DNA of 64,000 nt from Rhodobacterales bacterium (GTDB taxonomy: Bacteria > Pseudomonadota > Alphaproteobacteria > Rhodobacterales > Rhodobacteraceae). Location of the stretch: assembly GCA_002747325.1 (NCBI GenBank), contig PDOZ01000030.1:19841-83840 (forward strand), in the 5' to 3' direction. The notes below the pieces were generated by a model. It was given only the letters and a program-made list of their open reading frames with translations. It was not told the origin of the DNA and did no database searches. A program made the translations under genes and the position numbers. Below, one piece after another: positions 25,073 through 35,768 of the stretch; the stretch's first letter is position 1, and each line of letters starts with the position of its first letter.

Positions 25073-25927
25073 TTATCCCGCCGCCCGTGCGCGGCCCAAT
25101 TCGCGGGCCAGGGCGCAGAAACCTTCGAGATCGACCCGCTCCGCCCGCTCGGTCGGCGCGATTCCGGCGGCGTTCAGCAGGTCTTCGACCCCCGGATGCA
25201 AACCCTTGAGCGCGGCGCGCAGCATTTTGCGCCGCTGGTTGAACGCCTTCGCCACCACCTCTTCCAGCAGCGCCGCATCCGCTTCATAACGCGGCGCGTC
25301 CAGCGCGGTCAGATGCACGACGGCGGAATGCACTTTCGGCGGCGGGGTGAAGGCTTCCGGCGGCAATTCCATCACCACCCGCGCATCGGTGCGCCACGCC
25401 GCCAGCACCGCCAGCCGCCCATAGGCTTTCGAGCCGGGCTGCGCCACGATCCGCGCCGCCACTTCGCGCTGAAACATCAGCGTCAGGCTTTGCCAGAAGG
25501 GCGGCCATTGCGGCGGGGTGAGCCAGCGCACCAGCAATTCGGTGCCGATATTATAGGGCAAATTGGCGACGATGCGGATCGGGACGTCGAGATGCTCGCG
25601 CGGGTCGATCTCCAGCGCGTCGGCGTTCAGAACCTCCAGCCGTCCGGGGTAATGCGCCGCGATTTCCGCCAGCGCCGCCATGGCCCGGCTGTCCTTTTCC
25701 ACCGCCAGCACCCGGCGCGCGCCCTCCGCCAGTAGCCCGCGCGTCAGGCCGCCGGGACCGGGGCCGACCTCCAGCACATCGCAGGCCGACAAATCCCCCG
25801 CCCGGCGGGCAATCTTCGCCGTAAGGTTCAGATCCAAAAGGAAATTTTGCCCCAGGGATTTCTTGGCGCGCAGATCATGCGCCGCGATCACCTCGCGTAG
25901 TGGTGGCAATCCGTCCAGCGCCGTCAT
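25073..25927 (-). CDS. rsmA: 16S rRNA dimethyladenosine transferase
   Basis: '[20 protein letters not shown]', '[16 protein letters not shown]', '[17 protein letters not shown]'. Confidence 0.95.
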   Translation of the reverse strand: MTALDGLPPLREVIAAHDLRAKKSLGQNFLLDLNLTAKIARRAGDLSACDVLEVGPGPGGLTRGLLAEGARRVLAVEKDSRAMAALAEIAAHYPGRLEVLNADALEIDPREHLDVPIRIVANLPYNIGTELLVRWLTPPQWPPFWQSLTLMFQREVAARIVAQPGSKAYGRLAVLAAWRTDARVVMELPPEAFTPPPKVHSAVVHLTALDAPRYEADAALLEEVVAKAFNQRRKMLRAALKGLHPGVEDLLNAAGIAPTERAERVDLEGFCALARELGRARAAG

Positions 25928-26910
25928 GCCGGCCCCTCGCTCATATCGCGCGCCATGCGGAGCGCCGCGATCAGCGAGGACGGGTCGGCGGCGCCGGTGC
26001 CCGCGATGTCAAAGGCGGTGCCGTGATCCGGCGAGGTGCGGGTGAAGCCCAGCCCGAGGGTGACGTTCACCCCGCCCGCGAAATCCAGCGTTTTGATCGG
26101 GATCAGCGCCTGATCGTGGTAGGTGCAGATAGCGACGTCGTAGCGCGCGCGGGCGGCGGGGTGAAACAGGGTGTCGGCCGGGTGCGGGCCGGTCAGTGCC
26201 AACCCCTCCGACGCCAGCCGCGCCACCAGATCGTTCATCCAGTCCAGCTCCTCGCGCCCCATCGCCCCGCCTTCGCCCGCATGGGGGTTCAGCCCGGCCA
26301 CGGCAAGGCGCGGCGTGGAAATGCCCTGTTCTTTCAAGGCGTTATGGGTGATGCGGATGGTGCGTTCCAGGAGGTCTGGCGTCAGCGCGGTTGGGACTTC
26401 GGAGAGCGGGATGTGGATCGTTGCGGGCACCACGCGCAGCGCCTCGCAGGCCAGCATCATCACCACGTCGCGCCCGCCCGCGAGGTCGGCGAGAAACTCC
26501 GTATGCCCCGGATAGCGGAAATCGGTGCCCTCTTGCAGCGCCTTTTTGTGGATCGGATTGGTGCAGATGGCGCGCGCCGTGCCCGCCTGCACCAGCGCCA
26601 CCGCCTCGCGGATCGAGCGCGCGATATGGGGGGCGTGACGCTTGTTGGGGCGGCCCGGCGCGCGCGGCGCGCCGAAGCGGCGGGCCAGCACCGGCACCCC
26701 GCGCGCCATTGCCGCATGGGCCTCGCCCGGCGCGGAAATCGGCACCACCGGCGCGCCTTCGGGCAGGTGCGTCGGGTCGCCGATCAGGAAGAAGGTCAAC
26801 TCATCCTTCAGCGCCTGCCACGCGCCCAGCGTGATTTCCGGGCCGATGCCCGCCGGTTCGCCGGAGGTCAGCGCGATCGGGGCGGCCGTTGCGCCGGTGT
26901 CAGTTGACAT
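25924..26910 (-). CDS. pdxA: 4-hydroxythreonine-4-phosphate dehydrogenase
   Basis: '[14 protein letters not shown]', '[16 protein letters not shown]', '[21 protein letters not shown]'. Confidence 0.95.
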   Translation of the reverse strand: MSTDTGATAAPIALTSGEPAGIGPEITLGAWQALKDELTFFLIGDPTHLPEGAPVVPISAPGEAHAAMARGVPVLARRFGAPRAPGRPNKRHAPHIARSIREAVALVQAGTARAICTNPIHKKALQEGTDFRYPGHTEFLADLAGGRDVVMMLACEALRVVPATIHIPLSEVPTALTPDLLERTIRITHNALKEQGISTPRLAVAGLNPHAGEGGAMGREELDWMNDLVARLASEGLALTGPHPADTLFHPAARARYDVAICTYHDQALIPIKTLDFAGGVNVTLGLGFTRTSPDHGTAFDIAGTGAADPSSLIAALRMARDMSEGPA

Positions 26911-28141
26911 ATTCGATGCGCGCGTTGGCCTTGAAGTCTTCCAGCAGGAATTGCGCCGCCGTGCCAATCCGCTGATTTTTCAGTTGGGTTTCAACCATTT
27001 CGCGGGTCAGCGAGCGGGGCAGTTCGTTGCCGCGCTTGCACAGCATCAACACGACCTGCGCCCCGGATTGCGATACGAGATTGGTCGAGACTTCGCCCGG
27101 ATCGAGGTTGCGCAATTCGGCCCCGTAAGGCGCGGGCACGGCGTTTTCCGGCCGCTCCTCCCGGATCAGGGCATTGTCGCCCAGGGTGCGGGCCACGGGG
27201 TAGAAATCGTCGCAGGAGGTGGATTGTTCCGCCAGCTTTTTGGCCCAGCGCAGATTGGCGTCGCTGCGCCCACCCGGCAGCAGAAGCGCGGCATATTCCA
27301 CCATCACTTTCGGCGTGCCGCCGCGCACGGTGTCGCGGTCACGCAGCAAATACAGGCGCACATCTTCCGGGGTTTCCACGATGCGCGACACCTTGCCAAC
27401 CGCCAGCCCGCGCACGGCGGCAGCGGTGGCCGGGGGCAGGGCCCGGATATCGACCCAGTTCATCTCGCCGCCGGTATTGCGCGACAGGCTGATGGACATG
27501 CGCCGGGCGGCATCGGCAAACCCGGCTGCATCGAGGCTGCGCAGCCGTTCGGCCCGTGCTTTTGAGGCTTTGCGCGACGCGGGGTCCGGCGCGGGCAGCA
27601 CGATCTCGGAGAGCAACACTTTCACCCCCGGTTCCGGCTCCGCCTCCGCCATCGCGGCATCAATATCGGCCTGCGAAATCGACACCGTGGGGATCAATTC
27701 AGCGCGCACATATTCGCGCCAGATCACCCCGGCGGAGATGAAGTCGCGGAAGGTTTGCGGGCTGATGCCCCTCTGGGCGAGGTATTCCTGCAACTGCTCC
27801 AGACTGAGCGTGCCGCGCGCGGCAAATTCTTCCATCCCGGCAACAATCTGTTCCTCGGTCGCCGTCACCCCGGCCTGACGCGCCAGACGCAGCTGGATCA
27901 ATTCGTTTTGCAACTGCTCCGAGGCGAGGCTGCGCACATCTCCGGGCGCGCCGAGCGCGGTCAGGAAGGCGATTCTTTCCTTCATGTCGAAGCGCGTGAT
28001 CACCTCATTGTCGATGCGGATCACCGGATCGAACAGGTTCTGCGCGCTGACAGGCGCGGCCAGCCCCAGCCCGGCCAGCAAGGCGACTGCCCCTAACTTC
28101 TTGGAATGGTTCAGAATTTCCGCGAACATGCCCATGCTCAT
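26900..28141 (-). CDS. surA: SurA-like periplasmic chaperone/PPIase
   Basis: Signal peptide; SurA_N-like 'VIRIDNEVITRFDMKERIAFL'; parvulin-like middle; precedes pdxA-rsmA. Confidence 0.82.
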   Translation of the reverse strand: MSMGMFAEILNHSKKLGAVALLAGLGLAAPVSAQNLFDPVIRIDNEVITRFDMKERIAFLTALGAPGDVRSLASEQLQNELIQLRLARQAGVTATEEQIVAGMEEFAARGTLSLEQLQEYLAQRGISPQTFRDFISAGVIWREYVRAELIPTVSISQADIDAAMAEAEPEPGVKVLLSEIVLPAPDPASRKASKARAERLRSLDAAGFADAARRMSISLSRNTGGEMNWVDIRALPPATAAAVRGLAVGKVSRIVETPEDVRLYLLRDRDTVRGGTPKVMVEYAALLLPGGRSDANLRWAKKLAEQSTSCDDFYPVARTLGDNALIREERPENAVPAPYGAELRNLDPGEVSTNLVSQSGAQVVLMLCKRGNELPRSLTREMVETQLKNQRIGTAAQFLLEDFKANARIEYVN

Positions 28142-28395
28142 ATCCTCATTGCTCCGGGCTTCGCGGCTCAGACGCGATCCATCCCGCGCCCCAGACCCCG
28201 GCCAGCCCCCGGTTTGGCGCTACAATAGGCCGGTTTTGCGCCTTCTGCGAGCCATATTTTGCCCGCGTCCTTTTTACGCGCCCCAAGAGCCATAATGGGG
28301 GACTGGTAATGGTGGGCGGCGGGGGGTAGGTCTGAGGGGATGAATACGGCCCGAAACGGGGCCGAAAATTATGAACAGATCTGGAGAGAAGACGC

Positions 28396-29874
28396 ATGAC
28401 CGACGTGGTGAAGGCACAATTCGAGGCGCTGGATATTGAGGTTCTGGCCAAGGCGACGGGCCGGGTGGTGGTTTTTGCCGAAATGGGCGGGGGGATGGAT
28501 AAATCCGCCAAGCGGGTGAACAAGCTGACCCGCGGCGCGCTGGCCCGGCTGATCGAGGGCGAGGCGTTTGAGAAGGCCAAGGCGGGCGAGGCGCTGGAGC
28601 TGGGCTACCCGACCGGCATGGCGGCGGAGGCGGTGCAGGTGATCAAATATGACCGCCGCCACGACGCGGAAGCGGCCCGCAAGATCGGTGCGCGCATTGG
28701 CGAAAAGGCGCTCGGCAAAGAGGTGCTGGTGATGGCGGGCAATCTGCGCCATGTCGAAGAGGTCGCCCTCGGCGCCATGCTGCGGGCCTATTCCTTCGTC
28801 GATCACCGCACCGGCGAGGCGGGCGAGGTCAAGATCGGCGCGCTCACGGTGATGGTGGCCAGGCCGGACGTGGTGAAGGCGAAAGCGGCGGCGATTTCGG
28901 CCATTGCGGAGGGGGTGTTCTTCACCCGCGATCTGGTTAACGAGCCGTCCAACGTGCTGAACACCACCGAGTTCGCCGACCGCCTCAAGGCGCTGTCCAA
29001 ACTGGGGCTCAAGGTTGAGGTGCTGGAGGAAGCGGAGTTGGAGAAACTCGGCATGAAGGCGCTGCTCGGCGTTGGGCAAGGCTCGCGTGCGCCGTCGAAA
29101 GTTGTGGTTATTCAACACCTTGGCGGCGAAAAAGATGCGGCTCCGCTGGCGCTGGTCGGCAAGGGCGTGGTGTTCGATACCGGCGGCATCAGCCTGAAAC
29201 CGGCGGCGGGCATGGAAGATATGGTAATGGATATGGGCGGCGCGGGCACCGTTGCGGGCGTGATGAAAACGCTGGCGCTGCGGGGGGCCAGGGCCAATGT
29301 CGTGGCGCTTGTGGGCATCGTCGAGAACATGCCCGATGGCAACGCGCAGCGCCCCGGCGATGTTGTGACCTCGATGAAGGGCGACACGATTGAGGTGATC
29401 AATACCGATGCCGAGGGGCGCCTCGTGCTGTGCGACGTGATGTGGTATGCGCAGGAGCGTTTCAAACCCGCCGCGATGATCGACATGGCAACCCTGACCG
29501 GCGCGATCCTCATCGCTTTGGGCCACGAAAACACCGGCGTGTTCTCCAATGATGACGCTTTTTGCCGCGATTTCCTGAAGGCAGCGGAGGCGGAGCGCGA
29601 GGGGGCGTGGCGGATGCCGTTGTCGCCCGTCTATGACAAGGAGCTGAAAAGCCGGGTGGCGGATATGAAAAACGTTGGCGCCCGCACGGCCGGGTCGATC
29701 ACGGCGGCGCAGTTCCTGCAACGCTTCGTCAAGGACGGCACCCCCTGGATCCACCTCGACATCGCCGGCACCGCTTTTGGCGCCAAGGCCAGCGACTACG
29801 CCCCCGCAGGCGCGACCGGCTGGGGCGTGCGCGCGCTCAACCGGCTGGTGGCCGACAATTACGAAACGGAGTAA
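28396..29874 (+). CDS. pepA: Leucyl aminopeptidase
   Basis: 'GKGVVFDTGGISLKPAAGMEDMVMDMGGAGTVAG', 'NTDAEGRLVLCD'. Confidence 0.96.
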   Translation: MTDVVKAQFEALDIEVLAKATGRVVVFAEMGGGMDKSAKRVNKLTRGALARLIEGEAFEKAKAGEALELGYPTGMAAEAVQVIKYDRRHDAEAARKIGARIGEKALGKEVLVMAGNLRHVEEVALGAMLRAYSFVDHRTGEAGEVKIGALTVMVARPDVVKAKAAAISAIAEGVFFTRDLVNEPSNVLNTTEFADRLKALSKLGLKVEVLEEAELEKLGMKALLGVGQGSRAPSKVVVIQHLGGEKDAAPLALVGKGVVFDTGGISLKPAAGMEDMVMDMGGAGTVAGVMKTLALRGARANVVALVGIVENMPDGNAQRPGDVVTSMKGDTIEVINTDAEGRLVLCDVMWYAQERFKPAAMIDMATLTGAILIALGHENTGVFSNDDAFCRDFLKAAEAEREGAWRMPLSPVYDKELKSRVADMKNVGARTAGSITAAQFLQRFVKDGTPWIHLDIAGTAFGAKASDYAPAGATGWGVRALNRLVADNYETE

Positions 29875-30323
29875 TGGCCGCGTATTTTTACCATATGACC
29901 CGCGCCCCGCTGGAAACTACCCTGCCGGTTCTGCTCGGCAAGGCGCGCGGGGCGGGGTGGAAGGTGCTGGTGCGACCGGGACTTGCGGAGCGGGCGGGCT
30001 GGCTCGACGATCTCCTCTGGCGCGTGCCGCCGGAGGGGTTTTTGCCACACGCGCTTTGCGGCGCGCCGGACGCGGCCGACGAGCCGGTGCTGATCGGGCA
30101 GGAGGCGCAAAACGGCGCCGAATGTCTGGTCTCGGTCGACGGGGCGGAGATCACGGCGGCGGAAGCGGCGGCGGCGACGCGGGTGATGGTGCTGTTTGAC
30201 GGCAACGACCCGGCAGCGGTGGAACGCGCCCGCGACCAATGGCGCGCGCTGACCGGGGCGGGGATCGCGGCGCAATACTGGTCGCAGGAAAGCGGGCGCT
30301 GGGAGATGAAGGCGGAGCGTTGA
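29874..30323 (+). CDS. holC: DNA polymerase III chi subunit
   Basis: 'FYHMTRAPLETTLPVLLGKARGAGWKVLV'; follows pepA. Confidence 0.88.
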   Translation: MAAYFYHMTRAPLETTLPVLLGKARGAGWKVLVRPGLAERAGWLDDLLWRVPPEGFLPHALCGAPDAADEPVLIGQEAQNGAECLVSVDGAEITAAEAAAATRVMVLFDGNDPAAVERARDQWRALTGAGIAAQYWSQESGRWEMKAER

Positions 30324-30336
30324 AGCGGTTTCTGCT

Positions 30337-30921
30337 CTAACGCCGCAACACCAGCACGCCGCGCTCGAAGGACACCGAAGAAAAGCGCTGCAAATAGGTC
30401 ATGCCCAGCAGCGAGCCATCCATCTCGCCGCCATTCACATAGGCCACGACGCGGCTGTCTTCAAAACCGCCGAGGGTGAAACTGTCGAGCCGCACACGCG
30501 CGGTCTGCACCTCCCCGTTGGCGGTTTGCGCAAGCCCGATGAAGGCCAGTTCGGACGGGTTCAGCCCCACGCGCACCGCATCTTCGCGCGTCAAAACGAT
30601 GTTCGAGGCGCCGGTATCGACCAGAAATTCCACCGGCTCGCCATTGACCCGCGCGACGAGGTGGTAATGCCCGTCCGGCCCGACCGGCACTTCCAGCGTG
30701 TCTTCGGACACCATGCTTTGCCGGGGCATCAGCTGGCGTGAAATGTCGCCCCAAAGCCCGTAAACTGCCACCAGCCCGAGGATGATAATCAGCCAGATCG
30801 ACGCCTGTTTCGCCACCTGCCCAAGGCTCTGGCGCCCCTCGACAAAGAAATACCCGCCCACGGCGGCGAGCAGCAATATGAGGTAAACCAGATTGGCAAT
30901 GTCAAAGGTGTCCATGGGCAT
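30337..30921 (-). CDS. Membrane-anchored retropepsin-like aspartic protease (clan AA)
   Basis: 'VEFLVDTGASNIVLTREDAVRVGL' and 'DGSLLGMTYLQRFSSVSF'; N-terminal TM segments. Confidence 0.85.
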   Translation of the reverse strand: MPMDTFDIANLVYLILLLAAVGGYFFVEGRQSLGQVAKQASIWLIIILGLVAVYGLWGDISRQLMPRQSMVSEDTLEVPVGPDGHYHLVARVNGEPVEFLVDTGASNIVLTREDAVRVGLNPSELAFIGLAQTANGEVQTARVRLDSFTLGGFEDSRVVAYVNGGEMDGSLLGMTYLQRFSSVSFERGVLVLRR

Positions 30922-31094
30922 AATATGGGGGCAATGGGCTGTGGCGGGAAGCCCTGTCCGGGATTTTTGTTTTCTAGGGATACTGGGAACAATAATTGCA
31001 CAAATCGAACATTTTAACCGCATATTGCGCTAAAGAAACGTTATTAAGTTGCACTTTTTCAACATTTTACGCAAAGCGCGGCGCGGTCCGGGCC

Positions 31095-32951
31095 TTACCC
31101 CTCTGCCGCCTCAAGTCGCTCGCTCGCCGCCATCCACAGCGCCTCCGCCTTGTCCAGCCCCTCCATCACCTCGGCATATTTCTTCTGCCAGACCTCCAGA
31201 TCCCCGATCCGGTCGTCCTCGTAGAGCGCCGGGTCGGCCAGTTTGGCGGCGAGTTTTTCGCGCATCTCCTCGATCTTTTCCACCCGCGCTTCGCATTTGC
31301 GGACTTCGGCGCGCAGGGCCAGCAGGGTATCGCGGTCGGCGCGTTTCTGTTCGCGGGTTTTTGTCTTTTCTTTCAGGGGCTTGGGCTTTTCATCCCCCGC
31401 TAGCAACTTCGCCCGGTAGGCTTCCAGATCGCCTTCAAACGGCGCGACCCGCCCCCCTTCGACCAGCCAAAGCCGGTCCGCCACGAGGCTTAACAGGTGC
31501 ATGTCGTGCGACACCAGCACCACGGCGCCGGAATAGGCGGTCAGCGCTTCAACCAGCGCCTCGCGGCTTTCGATGTCGAGGTGGTTGGTCGGCTCGTCGA
31601 GGATCAGGAGATGCGGCGCGTCGATGGTGGCGATCAGCAGGGTCAGCCGCGCCTTTTGCCCGCCCGACAGCGCCCCCACCAGCGTCACCGCCTGATCCGC
31701 GTTCAGGCCGAAACCCGACAGGCGGGCGCGGTGCTGGGCCGGGGTTTCCGTTGGGCGCAGGCGGCGCAGGTGGTCGAGCGGGGTTTCGTCCGCGTGCAGC
31801 ACATCCATCTGATGCTGGGCGAAATAGCCGATGCGTAGCTTGGAAGACATGGTGAAACGGCCGGTTTCGCTTTTGAGTTCCCCGGCAATCAGCTTGGAGA
31901 GCGTCGATTTGCCCTCGCCGTTCTTGCCTAAAAGCGCAATGCGGTCGTCCTGATCAATGCGCAGGTTGAGCCGGGTCAGAACCGGCGCCCCGCCGTAACC
32001 TACGGAGGCGCCTTCCATATTCACGATGGGCGGCGATAATTCCTCCGGCTCCGGGAAGCTGAAACGGCGCAGGGCGGCTTCCTGTGGCAAGGTGGTGAAT
32101 TTCAGCCGCTCGATCATTTTCAGCCGCGATTGCGCCTGTTTTGCCTTGGTCGCCTTGTAACGGAAACGGTCGACGAAGCTTTGCAGATGTTCGCGCCGGG
32201 CCTCCGCCTTGCGGTTCTCCGCCTGCGCCACCGCCATCCGCGCGGCGCGGGTTTCGGCGAAAGTGTCGTAGGGGCCGGAATAATAGGTCAGTTTGCGGTC
32301 TTCGAGGTGCAAAATCCCGGTCACGGCGCGGTTGAGCAGGCCGCGATCATGGCTGACGATGATCACCGTATGGGGGTATTTGGCGAGGTAATTTTCCAGC
32401 CACAGCGCCCCTTCGAGGTCGAGATAGTTGGTCGGTTCGTCGAGCAGCAGCAGGTCGGGGGCGGAAAACAGCACCGCCGCGAGGGCCACGCGCATGCGCC
32501 AGCCGCCGGAGAAATCGGCGCAGGGGCGCGCTTGTGCGTCGTGATCAAAGCCCAGCCCCTTGAGGATTGAGGCGGCGCGGGCCTCGGCGGACCAGGCGTC
32601 GATGTCGCTCAGGCGGGTCTGGATCTCGGCGATGCGGGCGGGGTCGGTGGCGGTTTCGGCCTCTTCCAGCAGCGCCGCGCGCTCCGTATCCGCCGCCAGT
32701 ACCGTGTCGATCAGGCTCACATCCGAGCCGGGCACTTCCTGCGCCACGCCGCCGATCCGTGCGCCTTTGGGCAGACGAATATCGCCCCCTTCCAGCGTCC
32801 ACTCGCCGCGAATAAGGCGAAACAGGGTGGTCTTGCCGGTGCCGTTGCGCCCGACGAGGCCAACCTTGTGCCCCTCCGGGATGGTGGCGGATGCGCCTTC
32901 CAGCAGCGGGCGGCCTTCGATGGCGAAGCTGATATTATCTATGACGAGCAT
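31095..32951 (-). CDS. ABC-F family ATPase
   Basis: Two ABC cassettes, 'GRNGTGKTTLFRLI', 'GKNGEGKSTLSKLI'; C-terminal coiled coil. Confidence 0.93.
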   Translation of the reverse strand: MLVIDNISFAIEGRPLLEGASATIPEGHKVGLVGRNGTGKTTLFRLIRGEWTLEGGDIRLPKGARIGGVAQEVPGSDVSLIDTVLAADTERAALLEEAETATDPARIAEIQTRLSDIDAWSAEARAASILKGLGFDHDAQARPCADFSGGWRMRVALAAVLFSAPDLLLLDEPTNYLDLEGALWLENYLAKYPHTVIIVSHDRGLLNRAVTGILHLEDRKLTYYSGPYDTFAETRAARMAVAQAENRKAEARREHLQSFVDRFRYKATKAKQAQSRLKMIERLKFTTLPQEAALRRFSFPEPEELSPPIVNMEGASVGYGGAPVLTRLNLRIDQDDRIALLGKNGEGKSTLSKLIAGELKSETGRFTMSSKLRIGYFAQHQMDVLHADETPLDHLRRLRPTETPAQHRARLSGFGLNADQAVTLVGALSGGQKARLTLLIATIDAPHLLILDEPTNHLDIESREALVEALTAYSGAVVLVSHDMHLLSLVADRLWLVEGGRVAPFEGDLEAYRAKLLAGDEKPKPLKEKTKTREQKRADRDTLLALRAEVRKCEARVEKIEEMREKLAAKLADPALYEDDRIGDLEVWQKKYAEVMEGLDKAEALWMAASERLEAAEG

Positions 32952-33118
32952 GGGGCGGGGATGCCTGACGGCGCGGCATTTGGCAAGGGGATGCGGGGGC
33001 GCTGCGGGGCGATTTGGGCTTTCTTTGCCCGCGCGCCCATGTTACGGCGCGGGCAGAATTTGGCGGGCGGCCGCTCGCCGGGCAAATCCGAGACCAACGT
33101 AAGACCAGTGAGGACATC

Positions 33119-33541
33119 ATGGCCATTCAACGCACCTTTTCCATCATCAAACCCGACGCCACCAAGCGCAACCTGACCGGCGCCATCAACGCCAAGATCG
33201 AAGCCGCTGGCCTGCGCATCGTGGCACAAAAGCGCATCCAGCTGACGCAGAAACAGGCGGAGACCTTCTACGGCGTGCATAAAGAGCGCCCGTTCTTCGG
33301 CGAGTTGGTCGAATTCATGATCTCCGAGCCGATCGTGGCGCAGGTGCTGGAAGGTGAAAACGCCATCGCCGCTTACCGCGAAGTGATGGGCGCGACCAAC
33401 CCGGCGGAAGCCGCCGAAGGCACCATCCGCAAGGAATTCGCGCAGTCGGTCGGGGAAAACTCGGTCCACGGCTCCGACGCCCCGGAAACCGCTGCTGAAG
33501 AAATCGCCTATTTCTTCTCCGGTCTGGAACTGGTGGGTTAA
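33119..33541 (+). CDS. ndk: Nucleoside diphosphate kinase
   Basis: '[22 protein letters not shown]', '[20 protein letters not shown]'. Confidence 0.97.
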   Translation: MAIQRTFSIIKPDATKRNLTGAINAKIEAAGLRIVAQKRIQLTQKQAETFYGVHKERPFFGELVEFMISEPIVAQVLEGENAIAAYREVMGATNPAEAAEGTIRKEFAQSVGENSVHGSDAPETAAEEIAYFFSGLELVG

Positions 33542-33942
33542 GCGGTTTCTGAGACCGGATCGACCGAAATCGCCGCCCGCGCCCAGTCGGCGTGGGCGGT
33601 TTGCGTTTGCAGATGGGCGCGCAGCAGGGCGACGTTGCGGGTGTTGGCATTCCACGCGATGTCGAACACATCGCCCAGCCCCGGCACAAGACCGACCAGC
33701 ACATCCACCGCCAGATTGAGCGCCATCCGATACAGCAAACGCCGCGACGCGCCCAGATCATAGGCATGTTTCATGATATAGGCGCCGGGGATCAGCGAGG
33801 CAAAATCCCCCACCACCGGCACCAGCCCCATCACCGCATCCAGCCCGAACCGCAGGTCCGTGCCCGGAATGGGGATCAGCCTTTCCAGCCGCCACGCGAG
33901 CTTTTCAAGATGCTGCAGGCGGGCCTCAATGTTAACGTCCAT
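33538..33942 (-). CDS. DUF4112-like membrane protein
   Basis: '[24 protein letters not shown]...[25 protein letters not shown]'. Confidence 0.75.
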   Translation of the reverse strand: MDVNIEARLQHLEKLAWRLERLIPIPGTDLRFGLDAVMGLVPVVGDFASLIPGAYIMKHAYDLGASRRLLYRMALNLAVDVLVGLVPGLGDVFDIAWNANTRNVALLRAHLQTQTAHADWARAAISVDPVSETA

Positions 33943-34040
33943 TACATGGATATGGGGGCCGGGCGGAGAAAAACAAGCGATGCGTCCTGTCCGCTCCCCG
34001 CATTCCCGCGCACCTGCCCGCCGCCAAGCGGGCCGGGCAG

Positions 34041-34241
34041 TCAATCGTCCGATTTGCGAAACAGGGTAAAATAGGCCAGTGGGGCGCAGATGCCGATGGT
34101 CATGATCACGAACAGGACGCTGGTGATGATCGGCAGGTCGGACGGGCGGCCGGTCAGAGCGAGGTAGCCCTTGAACACGGCGATTTCCGCGAAGGCGATG
34201 GCGACGGCAAGGAGCAGGGAATTTTTCCAGCGGCGGCTCAC
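34041..34241 (-). CDS. Small hypothetical membrane protein
   Basis: 66 aa, two TM segments. Confidence 0.5.
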   Translation of the reverse strand: MSRRWKNSLLLAVAIAFAEIAVFKGYLALTGRPSDLPIITSVLFVIMTIGICAPLAYFTLFRKSDD

Positions 34242-34255
34242 GGGCCCGTTCTCCG

Positions 34256-34729
34256 TTACGGCTGATAGGGCAGGGAGGAGTGGTGCAGGACGATGCGCAG
34301 CACACCGTTCGCGTCCCGTTTATAGCCGAAACTCTTGTCTGCCTGCGTGACTTTGCCGTTTTTGTCGGTCAGGATGCCCCGGCCCATCCACATCGCCACG
34401 TCGCCTTCGATAAAGCTCGCGGCGGTGACAAATTCCGCCTTGCGCCAGCTCAGAAGGGCAAAGCCGCCATCGCGCGGATAGGTCGGATCATGGGCGATGA
34501 AATAGGAGAGCGCGCCGTCGCGGGTCGGGCGGAAGGTCTGGTCGCCGCTGGCGAGGGTCGGCTTGAACAGAACCGGGCCGTGCCCGTAACCATAAGCCGC
34601 ATCCAGCACCTGCTCCGCCGCCGGGCGGGCTGCGTCGATGCCGCCGTCGTCAAAGGCTTTGGCGATGGTGATGAGGCCTTCGCCCCAGGCCTGACGGGCT
34701 GCGATCAGATCGTTTTCGGTAATCGGCAT
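34256..34729 (-). CDS. Hypothetical SnoaL/NTF2-like protein
   Basis: 'MPITENDLIAARQAWGEGLITIAKAFDDGG...'; NTF2-like pattern. Confidence 0.6.
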   Translation of the reverse strand: MPITENDLIAARQAWGEGLITIAKAFDDGGIDAARPAAEQVLDAAYGYGHGPVLFKPTLASGDQTFRPTRDGALSYFIAHDPTYPRDGGFALLSWRKAEFVTAASFIEGDVAMWMGRGILTDKNGKVTQADKSFGYKRDANGVLRIVLHHSSLPYQP

Positions 34730-34854
34730 GGTGTTCCTCCCTTTATTGCGGCGCAGTATGCGCAGCGTGGGGGGGCGGGTAAAGCCGGGATGCCGAAAAT
34801 CCCGGCGGCAGCGCGACTTACGTCCCGTCACGCCGCCGGAGGGATAACAGGGGC

Positions 34855-35544
34855 TTATTGCCGCTGCACATATCCGCGCAGTTTGCCCGGGCGGGTCACG
34901 CCGTCGACCGTGATCGTCATCCCGGAATCGGTGCGGCCATTGAGGGCGATAAACTTGCCATCCTGCCCGGAAAAGGCGGTATATTCGGCCTGACCGCCGA
35001 ACTGCACCACCTTGCCGTCGTGATCCAGCCGCCCGTTGATGCTGGTGGGGAAAAACGACGCGCCTTCGTCCGGGGTGAAGTTGGAAAGCAGGGTGATCGA
35101 GCCATCAATCGGCGTGAAGCGGGCGTAAAAGTCTTCCAGCTCCTCGTCGGTGAGCTGCCCGCGCAACGCATCGCGCAGTTCCTGTTCCGTGGTTGGCGCG
35201 CCCTGAAAGTTGGTCATTTCCCCCGTCAGGGTGCCGCCATTGTCGTCGAAACGGGCGAGTATGTGCAGGTCGGCGGAGCCGGCAAACATTTTCTGGGAGG
35301 AGGGCGCGTATCGGATGCCGCCGGTGCCGGCATATTCCGCGCTGCCGGTCTTGGGCAGTTCGGTCTCTTCGATCCAGACATCGTCGAGATGCCGGCCATA
35401 GAGGTGATAGCGCTCAAACTGCCGCTCGGCGGCGTTGGCGTATTTTGACCCGCCGGATCCCCCGCTACAGCCGGTCAGCGCCAGCGCGGCCAGCCCCAGT
35501 GCCAGCGCGCTTCGGGAGAGGAGTTTCTGTTCGACGTTACGCAT
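34855..35544 (-). CDS. TbpB-barrel-like lipoprotein (paralog A)
   Basis: Lipobox 'LALTGC'; 'LPKTGSAEYAGTGGIRY', 'GGTLTGEMTNF'. Confidence 0.65.
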   Translation of the reverse strand: MRNVEQKLLSRSALALGLAALALTGCSGGSGGSKYANAAERQFERYHLYGRHLDDVWIEETELPKTGSAEYAGTGGIRYAPSSQKMFAGSADLHILARFDDNGGTLTGEMTNFQGAPTTEQELRDALRGQLTDEELEDFYARFTPIDGSITLLSNFTPDEGASFFPTSINGRLDHDGKVVQFGGQAEYTAFSGQDGKFIALNGRTDSGMTITVDGVTRPGKLRGYVQRQ

Positions 35545-35768
35545 TTTTCCCTCCGTATGCCGCGATCCGGCTTTGTCCCAAGACCCGCGGCGGATACCTT
35601 TCAGAGCCGGGGTCAGTGTAGGCGATAATGCGGTGGAGGGGGAAGAAAAAAATGCGGTTATGAAGTCCCGTTGAAAGACAGGTCCGTGCTGGCACTTGCG
35701 TGTGGGGGCTGTTTAGGGCAGGCGGCGACCGGGGCCACCATCTGCTAGGTCGGGCGCGTCGGACCGGG

